Translations under genes and position numbers: made by a program
Notes under the pieces: model-generated
The model's database searches: none
Told to the model about the DNA's origin: nothing
What the model saw: the letters and a program-made list of their open reading frames with translations, nothing else
Shown: in pieces, positions 8,783 through 17,926 of the stretch
How positions within the stretch are numbered: the stretch's first letter is position 1
Layout: each line of letters starts with the position of its first letter
From: Paenibacillus glucanolyticus NBRC 15330
Lineage (GTDB): Bacteria > Bacillota > Bacilli > Paenibacillales > Paenibacillaceae
Length of the DNA stretch: 64,000 nt
NCBI RefSeq assembly: GCF_004000885.1
Contig: NZ_BIMC01000014.1
Span: 82,571-146,570 of the forward strand
Direction of reading: 5' to 3'

Positions 8783-9682
8783 TTACTTAGAATCGGTATT
8801 CTCTTCTTTATTGACCATATACGTCCAGCTGTCCTTCTGGGTAACGAGCCCGTCCTTCATCAGTTTGCCAAGCGCACGTTTGAAAGCGGATTTGCTTATG
8901 CCAAATCGCTGCTTGATGATATCGGGCGGTGTATCATCCGAATACGGCATCGCATGGCCCGGGCGCTCCTTCAGAAAAGCAAGGAGCCGGTCGGCATCAT
9001 CTGTCCGGCCGATCTCTTTTTGCGGAACCATGGACAGGTTGACCCTTCCATCTTCCCGAATATGACTTACCCGGACTTTGACCTCTTCGCCAAGGCGCAG
9101 CATGCGTGTCCGTTCGGAGGAATGGATCATGCCGATTGCACCAAAGCCGACCACGCCTCCGTCAATGATGACAAATGTGCCCATCTGGAGCGGTTTATAG
9201 ACGAGGGCTGTGAACCATTCGCCCTTCCATGAATCAGGCGCATGGAACGAAAGCGGAGCCAGCTCCTGCTCGCCGGCAAGCTTCGCCCGAAGACGCCCTT
9301 GCTTGTCATGCTCCATAATGACAAACACATAGTCTCCCACGACCGGATGCAGTTCCCGCATCTCAGGCAACTCCCGGATTGGAAGCAGCAATTGTCTGCC
9401 AAGCCCCATCTCAAGAAAACACCCGAGACGGGGATGAACATCCGCCACCTGCAGCTTCGCGGTTTCACCCAGTGTCAGATAAGGTTTCTTCATCGTTGCA
9501 GCCAAGCGATCTTCCGTATCAAAGAAAATAAATACCTCTACCGTGTCCCCCGGTTCAATCTTGCCCGTGAGCTCCGAATAGTGAAGAAGCACATCCCGAT
9601 CGCCGCCATCCAGAAAATAACCGTAAGGAGAAACTTCTCTGGATACAACCAGCTCCGTCAATGTGCCGGCAATTAAACTCAT
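8783..9682 (-). CDS. cvfB: CvfB-like RNA-binding protein with S1 domains
   Basis: A 299-residue protein with consecutive S1-type OB folds (GYFLDGG, then GCFLEMGLGRQLLLP, then GFGAIGMIHSSE and VSHIREDGRVNLSM) and a C-terminal winged helix (DIIKQRFGISKSAFKRALGKLMKDGL). This is the layout of Staphylococcus CvfB / Bacillus YitL, RNA-binding proteins linked to virulence or translation control. Its ATG overlaps the rsfS stop by four bases, so it is translationally coupled. In B. subtilis yitL is elsewhere in the chromosome, so the insertion between rsfS and yqeM is a lineage feature. Confidence 0.88.
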   Translation of the reverse strand: MSLIAGTLTELVVSREVSPYGYFLDGGDRDVLLHYSELTGKIEPGDTVEVFIFFDTEDRLAATMKKPYLTLGETAKLQVADVHPRLGCFLEMGLGRQLLLPIRELPEMRELHPVVGDYVFVIMEHDKQGRLRAKLAGEQELAPLSFHAPDSWKGEWFTALVYKPLQMGTFVIIDGGVVGFGAIGMIHSSERTRMLRLGEEVKVRVSHIREDGRVNLSMVPQKEIGRTDDADRLLAFLKERPGHAMPYSDDTPPDIIKQRFGISKSAFKRALGKLMKDGLVTQKDSWTYMVNKEENTDSK

Positions 9683-10026
9683 ACGTTCTCCACCACTTTA
9701 GCATCCGACCACAGACGCTCGATATTGTAATACTCGCGCTCATCGCGGTGGAAAATATGCACGATAACATCTCCAAGATCCATCAATACCCAGCGGGCTG
9801 CGTCCATTCCTTCCAGTCCGCGAAGAGCTACGCCTTCACCATGGGCCCGTTTGCGGATTTCGGTTGCTATCGCTTGCACCTGGGTATCCGAGTTACCATG
9901 ACAGATGACAAAATAGTCTGCGATTAGCGAAATCCCTCTGAGATCCAGAACAACGAGATCCATTGCCTTTTTATCTTCTGCGGCGGCAACTGCCACATTT
10001 AACAACTCATTCGGTTTCAACGTCAT
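9679..10026 (-). CDS. rsfS: Ribosome silencing factor RsfS
   Basis: A 115-residue member of the RsfS/Iojap (DUF143) family that binds ribosomal protein uL14 and blocks subunit joining when nutrients are short. The family core is clear: DLRGISLIADYFVICHGNSD, the AIATEIRKRAHGEGVALRGLEG helix-strand, and ARWVLMDLGDVIVHIFHRDEREYYNIERLWSDA. The ATG overlaps the yqeK stop codon by four bases and follows GGAGG by 8 bases. Confidence 0.96.
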   Translation of the reverse strand: MTLKPNELLNVAVAAAEDKKAMDLVVLDLRGISLIADYFVICHGNSDTQVQAIATEIRKRAHGEGVALRGLEGMDAARWVLMDLGDVIVHIFHRDEREYYNIERLWSDAKVVENV

Positions 10027-10601
10027 GAATTCGCCTCCAATTGCTTAATTAGATCGTTGCGGGCTAATACCGTCAACGGATAAATAATTTGTCTGCGTGA
10101 TAGCAGGTGTCCGATCGTGGAATCAAAACCGGCGGCAAGCGCCTCTTCAAGGCTATGGTTGGCCAGTTCGCGAATATTATTCACCCCGGGAAAATCCCGT
10201 CCCGGTTCCATGTAATCCGCAAGGCAGACCACCTTGTCCAGCAGCGTCATTCCTATGCGTCCTGACGTATGGTAACGAATTGCGTCAAGCACCTGGGCAT
10301 CCGTCACCCCATACTCCTGCTGCGCTACAAAAGCCCCGACCTCAGCGTGCCAGAGCTGCTTGTCGTAATGGAGCAGCTCTTCGGAGAGTTTATGATCCAC
10401 CATCATCTGGTGAAGCCTCTGCACAGGCCAATATTTTGCAACATCATGCAGGATGGCTGCCAGCTCCGCCTTAACCGGGTCGGCTCCAAACCGGCCGGCC
10501 AGGATGACGGCGGTTTCCATTACGCCCTGCGTGTGCTCCCAGCGTTTGGCCGGCATCTGGGAGGATACAGCGTCAATCAGTTTCTCACGGCTGTACAGCA
10601 T
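10023..10601 (-). CDS. yqeK: HD-domain Ap4A hydrolase YqeK
   Basis: A 192-residue HD-family metal phosphohydrolase; YqeK proteins split diadenosine tetraphosphate symmetrically. The metal ligands are H23 (RWEHTQGV), H52-D53 (ILHDVAKYWP) and the later AIRYHTSG and CLADYMEPGR segments. The start at complement 10599-10601 was chosen because AGGAGC lies 9 bases upstream; a start 33 bases earlier would place the protein further into nadD. The coding region still overlaps the nadD 3' end by 17 bases. Confidence 0.93.
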   Translation of the reverse strand: MLYSREKLIDAVSSQMPAKRWEHTQGVMETAVILAGRFGADPVKAELAAILHDVAKYWPVQRLHQMMVDHKLSEELLHYDKQLWHAEVGAFVAQQEYGVTDAQVLDAIRYHTSGRIGMTLLDKVVCLADYMEPGRDFPGVNNIRELANHSLEEALAAGFDSTIGHLLSRRQIIYPLTVLARNDLIKQLEANS

Positions 10602-11175
10602 ATATACCGCTCCTAACAATATAATCATAAACACGGTCCGGTACCATATAACGGATGGACATGCCCGATGCCGCTCTATCCCGAATCAGGGTGGAGGATA
10701 TTTCGATCAGCGGCATCTCCGCCGTGACCACCACCTGACGCAGAAATTCCGGCAGCTCATCCACGGACAGCTTGGTCCCGGGACGGTTGAGCCCGATAAA
10801 GGTGAGCATTTCCGCCAGTTCCTCAATGCGGTTCCACTTGGGAAGGTATGCCACCATATCCGCTCCGATAATGAACGAAAATTCATGCTCGGGATACGTA
10901 TCCCGCAGCTCTCTGACGGTGTCGACGGTGTAGGAAACTCCGCCGCGTTGCACTTCCCAGTCCAATGTACGAAAGGACGGATGGTCGGCTACAGCCTCGG
11001 CCGTCATTTCCAGCCGCATGAGTCCGGTTACGCCGGCATCTTCCTTGTGCGGGGGGATATGACTCGGCATGAACCATACCTCATCCAGGTCATAAGTATC
11101 CCGTGCAGCTTCGGCTGCCAGCATATGCCCGATATGAATGGGATCAAAGGTTCCACCCATTATCCCTACCTTCAT
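10585..11175 (-). CDS. nadD: Nicotinate-nucleotide adenylyltransferase
   Basis: A 196-residue enzyme transferring AMP to nicotinate mononucleotide in NAD synthesis. The nucleotidyltransferase signature GGTFDPIHIGH occupies residues 7-17, and the second motif ISSTLIRDRAASG matches the ISxxxIR family signature near the C terminus. The ATG follows GGGGAGG by 8 bases. It lies 60 bases downstream of yhbY and overlaps yqeK, the Bacillus order. Confidence 0.97.
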   Translation of the reverse strand: MKVGIMGGTFDPIHIGHMLAAEAARDTYDLDEVWFMPSHIPPHKEDAGVTGLMRLEMTAEAVADHPSFRTLDWEVQRGGVSYTVDTVRELRDTYPEHEFSFIIGADMVAYLPKWNRIEELAEMLTFIGLNRPGTKLSVDELPEFLRQVVVTAEMPLIEISSTLIRDRAASGMSIRYMVPDRVYDYIVRSGIYAVQP

Positions 11176-11235
11176 CCGGATCGCCTCCCCTTATAGAGAG
11201 TTATTCTACTGCCTTACAAGGAGCAACGTGCTCCC

Positions 11236-11526
11236 TTATGGCAGTTCGATGGTCTTGTAATCTTTGGATTCTTTATAGAGCACGATCGTTTTGCCGATGA
11301 CCTGCACCAATTCCGCTTTGGCTCCCTCGGCAAGTTCCTGCGCGATTTCCCGAGGATCTTCAAGGCAGTTGTTCAATACGGATACTTTCAGCAGCTCACG
11401 CTTCTCAATCGCCTCGGAAATATGACGGATCAGATGCTCGTTGCTTCCTCCCTTGCCTACCTGGAACAGCGGATCCAGATGGTGCGCAAGGGAACGTAAA
11501 TGTCGTTTTTGCTTTCCTGTTAACAT
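11236..11526 (-). CDS. yhbY: Ribosome assembly RNA-binding protein YhbY/YqeI (CRM domain)
   Basis: A 96-residue single CRM domain. The family start LTGKQKRHLRSLAHHLDPLFQVGKGG, with the GxxG-type VGKGG loop, is well conserved, followed by the ALKEREL-like AIEKRELLKVSVL and the C-terminal IGKTIVLYKES. It associates with pre-50S particles in other bacteria. It sits between aroE and nadD as in Bacillus. Confidence 0.95.
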   Translation of the reverse strand: MLTGKQKRHLRSLAHHLDPLFQVGKGGSNEHLIRHISEAIEKRELLKVSVLNNCLEDPREIAQELAEGAKAELVQVIGKTIVLYKESKDYKTIELP

Positions 11527-11633
11527 GCTTGGTCATTACTCCTTAAATATTCAATTATTAAATCCAACGGATTGGTCGAAAGCTATATTGTAGCTTTTGC
11601 TTCACCATTAATCAATAAACAAGATGCACCGGT

Positions 11634-12494
11634 TCAGGCTTGAAAGCTGCTCAGAACCGCTTCCTTCATGGCCTGCACAGGTGCCGTCAATCCCGTCCAA
11701 TACTCCAGTGCATACGCGCCCTGGTTGATAAACATCCCAAGTCCGCCATGCACGGTGCATTGCCGCAACTCACCTTGCCGGAGAAGCTCCGTCTTCAGCG
11801 GGTTATAGATCAGATCGCTGACCACGATCCCTTCCGGGATGTGCCCTTGAGGGATAGGAATCTCCGAAATCCGGGGAAACATGCCTACAGAGGTTGTGTT
11901 GATAATGACATCCGCTGTAAGCAATGCCTCTTCGGCATAATCTTCACCGTATCCCCTCAAGTCGGCAAGCGAGCTCCATTCCTCAGCCAGCGCCAGCGCT
12001 TTGGCGGCTGTCCGGTTCACGATCGATATCGTCTCGGGCTTTTCGCCGATAAGGGCATAAATAATACCCCGGGCAGCGCCTCCGGCTCCAAGGACAACAA
12101 TGCGCTTCCCTTTGAGGTCGGGACACGCTTCATCCTTCAATGAACGAACATATCCGATGCCATCCGTATTGTAACCCTTTAGGGTGCCGTTGTCATTGAC
12201 GATGGTATTGACGGCGCCGATCTGCCGCGCCCCTTCATCAACGACATCCAGATACTTCATAACCTCCACCTTGTGGGGGATCGTAACGTTTACCCCCCGA
12301 AACCCCAACGCTTTCACAGCCTGGATCGCTTCCCCTAATCCTTCCGGACGTACATGAAGCGGCACATAGGCGCCCGATAACCCCAGTGCGGTTATGGCCG
12401 CATTATGCATGGCCGGCGATTTCGAGTGGCCGATGGGATCCCCCATAACGCCAAGGAGCAGGTAATCACGCTCGATCCATGAATTCTCTTTCAT
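11634..12494 (-). CDS. aroE: Shikimate dehydrogenase
   Basis: A 286-residue NADP-dependent enzyme reducing 3-dehydroshikimate in the aromatic amino acid pathway. The substrate motif GDPIGHSKSPAMHN, the catalytic lysine in NVTIPHKVEVMKYLD, the NTDGIGYVRSL aspartate segment and the NADP motif VLGAGGAARGI are present. The start at complement 12492-12494 was chosen for its GGAGGAG site; an ATG 30 bases upstream lies before that site. It belongs to the yqe operon. Confidence 0.96.
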   Translation of the reverse strand: MKENSWIERDYLLLGVMGDPIGHSKSPAMHNAAITALGLSGAYVPLHVRPEGLGEAIQAVKALGFRGVNVTIPHKVEVMKYLDVVDEGARQIGAVNTIVNDNGTLKGYNTDGIGYVRSLKDEACPDLKGKRIVVLGAGGAARGIIYALIGEKPETISIVNRTAAKALALAEEWSSLADLRGYGEDYAEEALLTADVIINTTSVGMFPRISEIPIPQGHIPEGIVVSDLIYNPLKTELLRQGELRQCTVHGGLGMFINQGAYALEYWTGLTAPVQAMKEAVLSSFQA

Positions 12495-12547
12495 TTCTCC
12501 TCCGCCTCTCCCGCCATAAGCCAATGGTGCACCTATGGATGAGTCAC

Positions 12548-13672
12548 TTATATCAAGGATGGACGCGACAGAACTTTGATTCCTTTCGGTGCATGAACCG
12601 CTACAAGCGCACCCTGCTCACCGTTGATCTTGATCCAGCCGAGGCCGGATATAAACACGTCTTGGCGCGTTCCCTTCGGTATACGGATTTCATGTCTTGT
12701 CCATTCCGGTAATTCCTCAAGCCGTTCCTTAGTCGGGGGCGAGAGGAGCTCTCCGGCATGCTCCTCAAACAACGAATCCGCCCGTTCCAGCTTGGTCCGA
12801 TGAATGCCTAATCGGCCGCTGATGAAGCAAGTGAAGGATTGATGCTCCCCTTGCAAAAAGTCAAAGCGGCCAAAACCTCCGAAGAACAGGGTCTGACCCT
12901 CGTTCAGCTGGTATACCATCGGTTTCAACGGATTCTCCGGCATCACTGTCCCCAAATCCTCACGGCTGACTACCTCGCTATAGCGCCAAGGGTATACGAT
13001 GCCCGGCGTATCAATAATATATCGGCCATCATCCAGCGGGATATTGACCATATCCAATGTCGTTCCCGGATAACGGGAAACGGTCAACTCCTGATCCAGA
13101 TCACTGTAGTCGCGGATCAAACGGTTGATCAAGCTGGATTTGCCTACGTTCGTGGCTCCAACTACATATACGTCACGGTCGCCTCTATGCTGCCCGACCA
13201 TCTCCAGCAGCCGCTCGAAGCCTTGATTCTTCTTCGCGCTGCAGAGCACAATATCTTCCGTTCTCAGGCCATGCTCCTTGCACTGCTTCTGCACCCAATT
13301 CAGAACCTTGTTCCAATTGGTAACTTTCGGCAGAAGGTCTGTTTTATTAACAGCCAAAACGACAGGGTTATTGCCGACAAAACGCTGCAGTCCTGAAATG
13401 AGACTTCCTTCAAAGTCAAAGAGGTCCACAATATGAATAACAAGCGCATTCTTGCCGCCAATTTGTCCGAGCAGCCGTAAAAATTCGTCCTGATCTACGG
13501 TTACCGAGGATGCTTCATTATAATTCTTGATCCGGAAACAGCGCTGGCAAATGACCGGGTCACGGTCCCAGGCCTTCTCCGGCAAATAGCCGGGCTTGTC
13601 CTGTGCTGCACTCTGAAGCGGTATGCCGCAGCCGCTGCACTTCTTGATGTCTCCGCCTGTAGGCAACGTCAT
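12548..13672 (-). CDS. yqeH: Ribosome biogenesis GTPase YqeH
   Basis: A 374-residue circularly permuted GTPase needed for 30S assembly. The N-terminal zinc ribbon is CSGCG...CQRC, followed by G4 (AVNKTDLL), G1 (GATNVGKSSLI) and G3 (IDTPGI) in permuted order, and the C-terminal RNA-binding region. The start at complement 13670-13672 makes a four-base ATGA overlap with the yqeG stop and has GGAGGAGG upstream. A start 24 bases earlier is possible but lies before the ribosome site. Confidence 0.95.
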   Translation of the reverse strand: MTLPTGGDIKKCSGCGIPLQSAAQDKPGYLPEKAWDRDPVICQRCFRIKNYNEASSVTVDQDEFLRLLGQIGGKNALVIHIVDLFDFEGSLISGLQRFVGNNPVVLAVNKTDLLPKVTNWNKVLNWVQKQCKEHGLRTEDIVLCSAKKNQGFERLLEMVGQHRGDRDVYVVGATNVGKSSLINRLIRDYSDLDQELTVSRYPGTTLDMVNIPLDDGRYIIDTPGIVYPWRYSEVVSREDLGTVMPENPLKPMVYQLNEGQTLFFGGFGRFDFLQGEHQSFTCFISGRLGIHRTKLERADSLFEEHAGELLSPPTKERLEELPEWTRHEIRIPKGTRQDVFISGLGWIKINGEQGALVAVHAPKGIKVLSRPSLI

Positions 13673-14199
13673 GATTTCGGTTCCTCCTCCATCCATAATC
13701 CTTTTTTGCGTAAACGGGTCAATGCGATGCGTTCCACCCGGCGATTAACCAGACGGGTAAACCATCCCTCATCGCTGATTGCGATAGGCATAACCAGAAC
13801 CGTATACAAACCGAGGCGATTCCCGCCATATACATCAGTCAGCATCTGGTCACCGACAACCACCGTTTTATCCGGAGTGAGCTCCATCATTTTCATGGCT
13901 TTGCGAAACGGAGTATTGCTGGGCTTACGGGCTTCGTGCACATATTGGATATCCAGCGGCGTCGCAAATTTGGACACGCGTTCGAGCTGGTTGTTCGAAA
14001 CAATGATGAGCTGAAAGCCAAGCTCCTTCACTCTTTTGAACCAAACGACCAGTTCCGGTGTCGCCAGCGGAGCCTTTGCACCAACGAGGGTGTTATCCAG
14101 ATCCGTAATGATTCCACGATACCCCTGCTCATATAATTCTTCTAGGTTAATATCAAAAACCGTATTGACACGGAGCTTTGGGATTAACATTTCAAACAA
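13669..14199 (-). CDS. yqeG: YqeG family HAD-type phosphatase
   Basis: A 176-residue HAD hydrolase of the IIIA subfamily, first gene of the yqe operon. The catalytic aspartates are in ITDLDNTLVG, the Ser/Thr motif in IIVSNN, and the metal motif in VVGDQMLTDVYGGN. A TTG at complement 14197-14199 is preferred because GAGGTGA sits 7 bases before it; a GTG at 14208 lies inside that site. Physiological substrate is not established. Confidence 0.9.
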   Translation of the reverse strand: MFEMLIPKLRVNTVFDINLEELYEQGYRGIITDLDNTLVGAKAPLATPELVVWFKRVKELGFQLIIVSNNQLERVSKFATPLDIQYVHEARKPSNTPFRKAMKMMELTPDKTVVVGDQMLTDVYGGNRLGLYTVLVMPIAISDEGWFTRLVNRRVERIALTRLRKKGLWMEEEPKS

Positions 14200-14226
14200 G
14201 TTCGTCACCTCAATTTCATACGAAAA

Positions 14227-14255
14227 ACTATACCATATTCCGGTTCCTTAGTAAA
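14227..14255 (-). promoter_or_regulatory. Probable promoter of the yqeG operon
   Basis: TTTACT (complement 14250-14255) and TATAGT (complement 14227-14232) are spaced by 17 bases, starting transcription about 20 bases before the yqeG ribosome site. Confidence 0.55.
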
Positions 14256-14308
14256 AATAATCACGAGCCTTTTTCATCCTTCCATACCGCGTAATCATCA
14301 TGACCAGC

Positions 14309-14350
14309 AAAAGACCACCCGGCAGCTCAGGAAGAGAGCCGGGCGGTCTT
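14309..14350 (-). terminator. Terminator of the MoxR-DUF58-transglutaminase operon
   Basis: GACCGCCCGGC and GCCGGGTGGTC (minus strand) form an 11-bp stem with one G-T pair, followed by TTTT. A second inverted repeat, GATATCAG with CTGATATC (14361-14368 and 14393-14400), lies between it and the stop codon. Confidence 0.8.
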
Positions 14351-14439
14351 GAAATTACTGGATATCAGAGCACGTATCCATATCGAGGTATCCTGATATC
14401 GCAAGAACAACCACCACTATGCGGTCTGTCTTCCTGGAA

Positions 14440-16680
14440 TTACGGCGACAGCCGTTTTTCATGCACAATTCGAATCTTTTTTATAGACTTCTTCAGTTTC
14501 TCGGCATCATTTTGAACGGAACGCCACTGCTCCTCCTGCACTTCAGCAGGACTGTAACGTGCAGCCTCGAATTGCTGCAGCAGCGGTCTCATTTCGGATT
14601 CCAGCGCAGGATGTGCTTGCAACCAGCGCTTCACCGACTCACGAAGCGTTTCATGTTCCTGGCGTACCAATCCCTTGCGGTGCACGGAACGAATCCAGCG
14701 TTCGGTTTCGGCAATGACTTTATCCGCTGCCGTCAGCGGCTTGCCTGCACGAATGCGCGCTCCTGCAAAACGCAGGCTGATACGCATTCTCCACAAAATA
14801 TACAGAATCCACAATACGATTACAACCGCGGCAGCCGTTACAATCATTTTGACCCACCCGGATTGTTGATCATTAGAGGCGGAAGCAGGAGCGGTTTCAT
14901 CCTCTGCACTCTCTTCTTCTTCAACGTCTTCCTCAATGACCGGCTCGGCATCTGTGTCGGCTGTCAGGATGGGCATGCTAAATCCCGGCGTTGCCTCAAT
15001 CGGAACCCATCCGTACTCACCGAAATATACCTCCACCCAAGAATGGGCGTCTGCATTCGTTACGGTATAGTTCCCTGGCTCAATCGGGGTTTGACCATCC
15101 ATCGGCATGTATTCCGAAGCCGTCAGGCTGCCGGGAGCATAACCCTTTACCCAGCGTGCTGGGATATCAAGGGACCTTGTCATCATGACAAGTGAGGTAG
15201 AAAAGTAATCACAATATCCTTCCTTGACCTCAAACAGAAAACCATCCACGAAATCATCGCTCTTCTTGCGGGTAAGGTCAGGGGTGTTCGTATAGGTATA
15301 GTTGCTTGTTAGATATTGTTGCAAAAGCATAACCTTCTCATACGGAGTATCTCCTTCAGCCGTAATTTCTTCAGCCAGCGTTGTGACGCGTTCCGGGAAA
15401 TTTCTCGGCTTCTGGATATAGGCATCGTCCATAGAGCCGGAATACAACTGATCGTATGTTCTTGTGCTCAGCTCATCAATAGGAATAACCGGCACTTCAG
15501 AGGTTAAGGTATAACTCTTCGGATAATCTGCATCCCGGACATCATCCAGATGCATTTCCGCGCCTTCCATCTGCCAGCGGAGCCGCCCCGGATCAATATC
15601 TTCATCCAGACCCTCCAGCTGCTTAAGAGAGTATGCACCGAACAATACGGGGTACACCGTATCACTCAGCATCGTCACTGATTGCTCCAGTTTCTTGGTG
15701 GATAGTGATCCGTTCGATTCACCCGGCAGCTCCTCGCCGATCTCTACGCCTGTACCGGAACGCCGGCTGCTGGCTCCGTCTGCCCAACCTGTGCCGGAAT
15801 ACACCGCTCTGGTCTCGCCGCGCCAGTAGCTGCGTTCATCCGAGGTGATTGACATCACCGGTGAGTAGTCGAAGTTAAAGCCGCCGCCAAGATCATTGTC
15901 CTCTCTTCCGTAACCGGACATGCTCTCTGATGAAGACTCGATGAGAGTTCCGGTTCCGGTTGTACTGCCCGTGGACAGCGGCACCCCGCTCCATTCCCTC
16001 CATGCCGTATAAGGATCTGTTAATGTCGGCTGCACATGAGGCATATTCACGCCAGCTACAATAATCAAAGAGAATATAACCAAAATGTTAGCAATAATCT
16101 TAAACGGGTATTTTGATAAGTTGATCCAGCCCTGAGGAAACCGTCTGCGGAACCGGTTGAAATGGCTGGAAACAAGCCAGCCCATTCCGGCTCCGACCAC
16201 CCAAGCGATCTCATCCCACAGCACAATTTTTGTAAAGGAATCCAGCACGGCAAAGCTGATGACATTCAGCCCGACTATAAAAAGGACGCGTCCTTTGGTT
16301 TTGGCCCAGTGTGCAATGAACAGGAAAATCGCCCAGGCAGCGACAGCGAACCATAAATAGGGAAAGAGATACATGATTTCTTCAGCCAAAACACTTTCAC
16401 TTGTCATGACAGGAACCGGATTGCCGTAAGACTTCAGCAAACTGTACACGCAATAGAGAATCAAAACAAACTGTATCAGCAGTCTGTAGCCCTGTTTAAT
16501 GGGAAGCAGGGCTTCAATGACAGCCGTGATGGTTAACGCCGCTATGACAATGGCCGTCGTTTCCGAGAGCCAGATCGTTTCGGTGAAGGATACCCACTGC
16601 ATGCCCATGATCCAGACCCAGAGCATCGCCAATGTACTGAAAAAGGTCGTGGACAGTTTATCCAGCCATAGTCTCATCAA
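14440..16680 (-). CDS. Membrane transglutaminase-like protein (TgpA/YebA type)
   Basis: A 746-residue integral membrane protein. Five to six membrane helices fill residues 1-205. An extracytoplasmic domain follows and contains the transglutaminase core: Cys near residue 488 (EGYCDYFS), His near 545 (ADAHSWVEVYF), and GWVPIEATPG, where Glu replaces the classical third-site Asp, as is often seen in this subfamily. One more membrane helix lies at about 603-625, then a cytoplasmic tail with a DUF4129-like region. It is coupled by a four-base overlap to the DUF58 gene. The complex with MoxR and DUF58 is widespread; its substrate is unknown. Confidence 0.9.
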   Translation of the reverse strand: MMRLWLDKLSTTFFSTLAMLWVWIMGMQWVSFTETIWLSETTAIVIAALTITAVIEALLPIKQGYRLLIQFVLILYCVYSLLKSYGNPVPVMTSESVLAEEIMYLFPYLWFAVAAWAIFLFIAHWAKTKGRVLFIVGLNVISFAVLDSFTKIVLWDEIAWVVGAGMGWLVSSHFNRFRRRFPQGWINLSKYPFKIIANILVIFSLIIVAGVNMPHVQPTLTDPYTAWREWSGVPLSTGSTTGTGTLIESSSESMSGYGREDNDLGGGFNFDYSPVMSITSDERSYWRGETRAVYSGTGWADGASSRRSGTGVEIGEELPGESNGSLSTKKLEQSVTMLSDTVYPVLFGAYSLKQLEGLDEDIDPGRLRWQMEGAEMHLDDVRDADYPKSYTLTSEVPVIPIDELSTRTYDQLYSGSMDDAYIQKPRNFPERVTTLAEEITAEGDTPYEKVMLLQQYLTSNYTYTNTPDLTRKKSDDFVDGFLFEVKEGYCDYFSTSLVMMTRSLDIPARWVKGYAPGSLTASEYMPMDGQTPIEPGNYTVTNADAHSWVEVYFGEYGWVPIEATPGFSMPILTADTDAEPVIEEDVEEEESAEDETAPASASNDQQSGWVKMIVTAAAVVIVLWILYILWRMRISLRFAGARIRAGKPLTAADKVIAETERWIRSVHRKGLVRQEHETLRESVKRWLQAHPALESEMRPLLQQFEAARYSPAEVQEEQWRSVQNDAEKLKKSIKKIRIVHEKRLSP

Positions 16681-17924
16681 ACACCACCTCCAAGCGCTGC
16701 CGGAAGCTCATCCAGCGAGGAAACCGAATAACTCGATATGCCCCGGGATTGAAGGAGCGATATGGATTCATCCTGCCGCTTCTTTTCGTTCGGGTTATGA
16801 ATTTGCAGAAAACAAGGGTTCATCCCCCTGGTTTCAACCCAGCGCATAATCTCGGATGCTTCCTTTCCACTCATCGGACTGATCAACAGGAACAAGGCGC
16901 CTTTGGGAAAATGACGATAGGACTTCTCCAGGGAAGCGATCAATTTGCCCTTTCGGTTATAATCCACATCAACCAAATGCTGAATCATCCGCATCCGTTC
17001 GCCCGCATGGTCGGCGGGAGCGAACATTTTGGCTTCCTGCGTGGTTGTGAACAGACCTGTACCCGCATGCTCCTTGGCACCATATTCAATCAACGACGCC
17101 GCTGCCGATACAGCGAGCTCAAACTGCTGGGCGTTATCAAACCCTTCTGCGGTGCAATCCAGAACGATCATCGTCTTCGGAAAGGATTCATGCTCGAATT
17201 CCTTCGACTTCCAGGAGCCGGTCTTTGCCGTAGCGTTCCAGTGAATCCGGGAGATCCGGTCACCGTATACATAATCGCGGACTCCATTGATCTGCGTTGT
17301 TTCCCGTCTTGAAGCCGATATCGTTGTATGCGTGCCGCCTAACCTGGAATTCCGAATGTTTCGATGCCACTTGGGGATATAGATGGTTCTCGGCAATACG
17401 CGAAAATCAGTCTGAATTTCAATCCGTCCCTTGTGCTCCATTAAGCCGAAAATATCTTCGCTTATGCATTCCGTCTTGGAAAAAGCATACCGCCCCCGCT
17501 CAAGCGGCGGCGTCTGGAATACAAGCTTGCCTGTACCCCGAAGGTTCGGAATGATGCTGTCCTCGAAAGACCAGGAGTCGCCGTTATGCCTCTGCAGCAC
17601 TTCACGTACAATCATGTATGGCATAGGCAGCAAGCCTGGAACATGAACCTCCAGCTTCACGCGAACCTGTTCACCGGCATGAAGCTGCTCTCCAGCACGC
17701 TCAGACCCGCCCAATACGCTGCGCTGCGCTTTGACTCGATTGACACCGCCAAAGCCAGCACCGATCAGATATATCGTCAGGAGGCTCACCATCGAGAACA
17801 GCATGAGCGAGGTTTTGCCTCCTTGAAACAAAACGTACAAAAGACACAGGCACCATACCGCCAACACCGCTGCCAGTTTGGACGGCTGCATGCCATTCAA
17901 AAATAACGAAACCGCACGGCGCAT
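16677..17924 (-). CDS. DUF58 domain-containing membrane protein
   Basis: A 415-residue protein with two N-terminal membrane helices (residues about 18-60), a beta-rich middle and the DUF58 signature ISRIHWNATAKTGSWKSKEFE followed by a von Willebrand-like fold (MIVLDCTAEG, ALFLLISPMSG). It starts two bases after the MoxR stop and overlaps the transglutaminase gene. MoxR-DUF58-transglutaminase modules are thought to act in assembly or stability of envelope proteins, though the client here is not visible. Confidence 0.92.
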   Translation of the reverse strand: MRRAVSLFLNGMQPSKLAAVLAVWCLCLLYVLFQGGKTSLMLFSMVSLLTIYLIGAGFGGVNRVKAQRSVLGGSERAGEQLHAGEQVRVKLEVHVPGLLPMPYMIVREVLQRHNGDSWSFEDSIIPNLRGTGKLVFQTPPLERGRYAFSKTECISEDIFGLMEHKGRIEIQTDFRVLPRTIYIPKWHRNIRNSRLGGTHTTISASRRETTQINGVRDYVYGDRISRIHWNATAKTGSWKSKEFEHESFPKTMIVLDCTAEGFDNAQQFELAVSAAASLIEYGAKEHAGTGLFTTTQEAKMFAPADHAGERMRMIQHLVDVDYNRKGKLIASLEKSYRHFPKGALFLLISPMSGKEASEIMRWVETRGMNPCFLQIHNPNEKKRQDESISLLQSRGISSYSVSSLDELPAALGGGV

Positions 17925-17926
17925 GC

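Noticed and set aside
14419..15195. A 258-codon open frame on the plus strand
   Set aside because: Antisense to the transglutaminase-like gene and crosses the terminator region.
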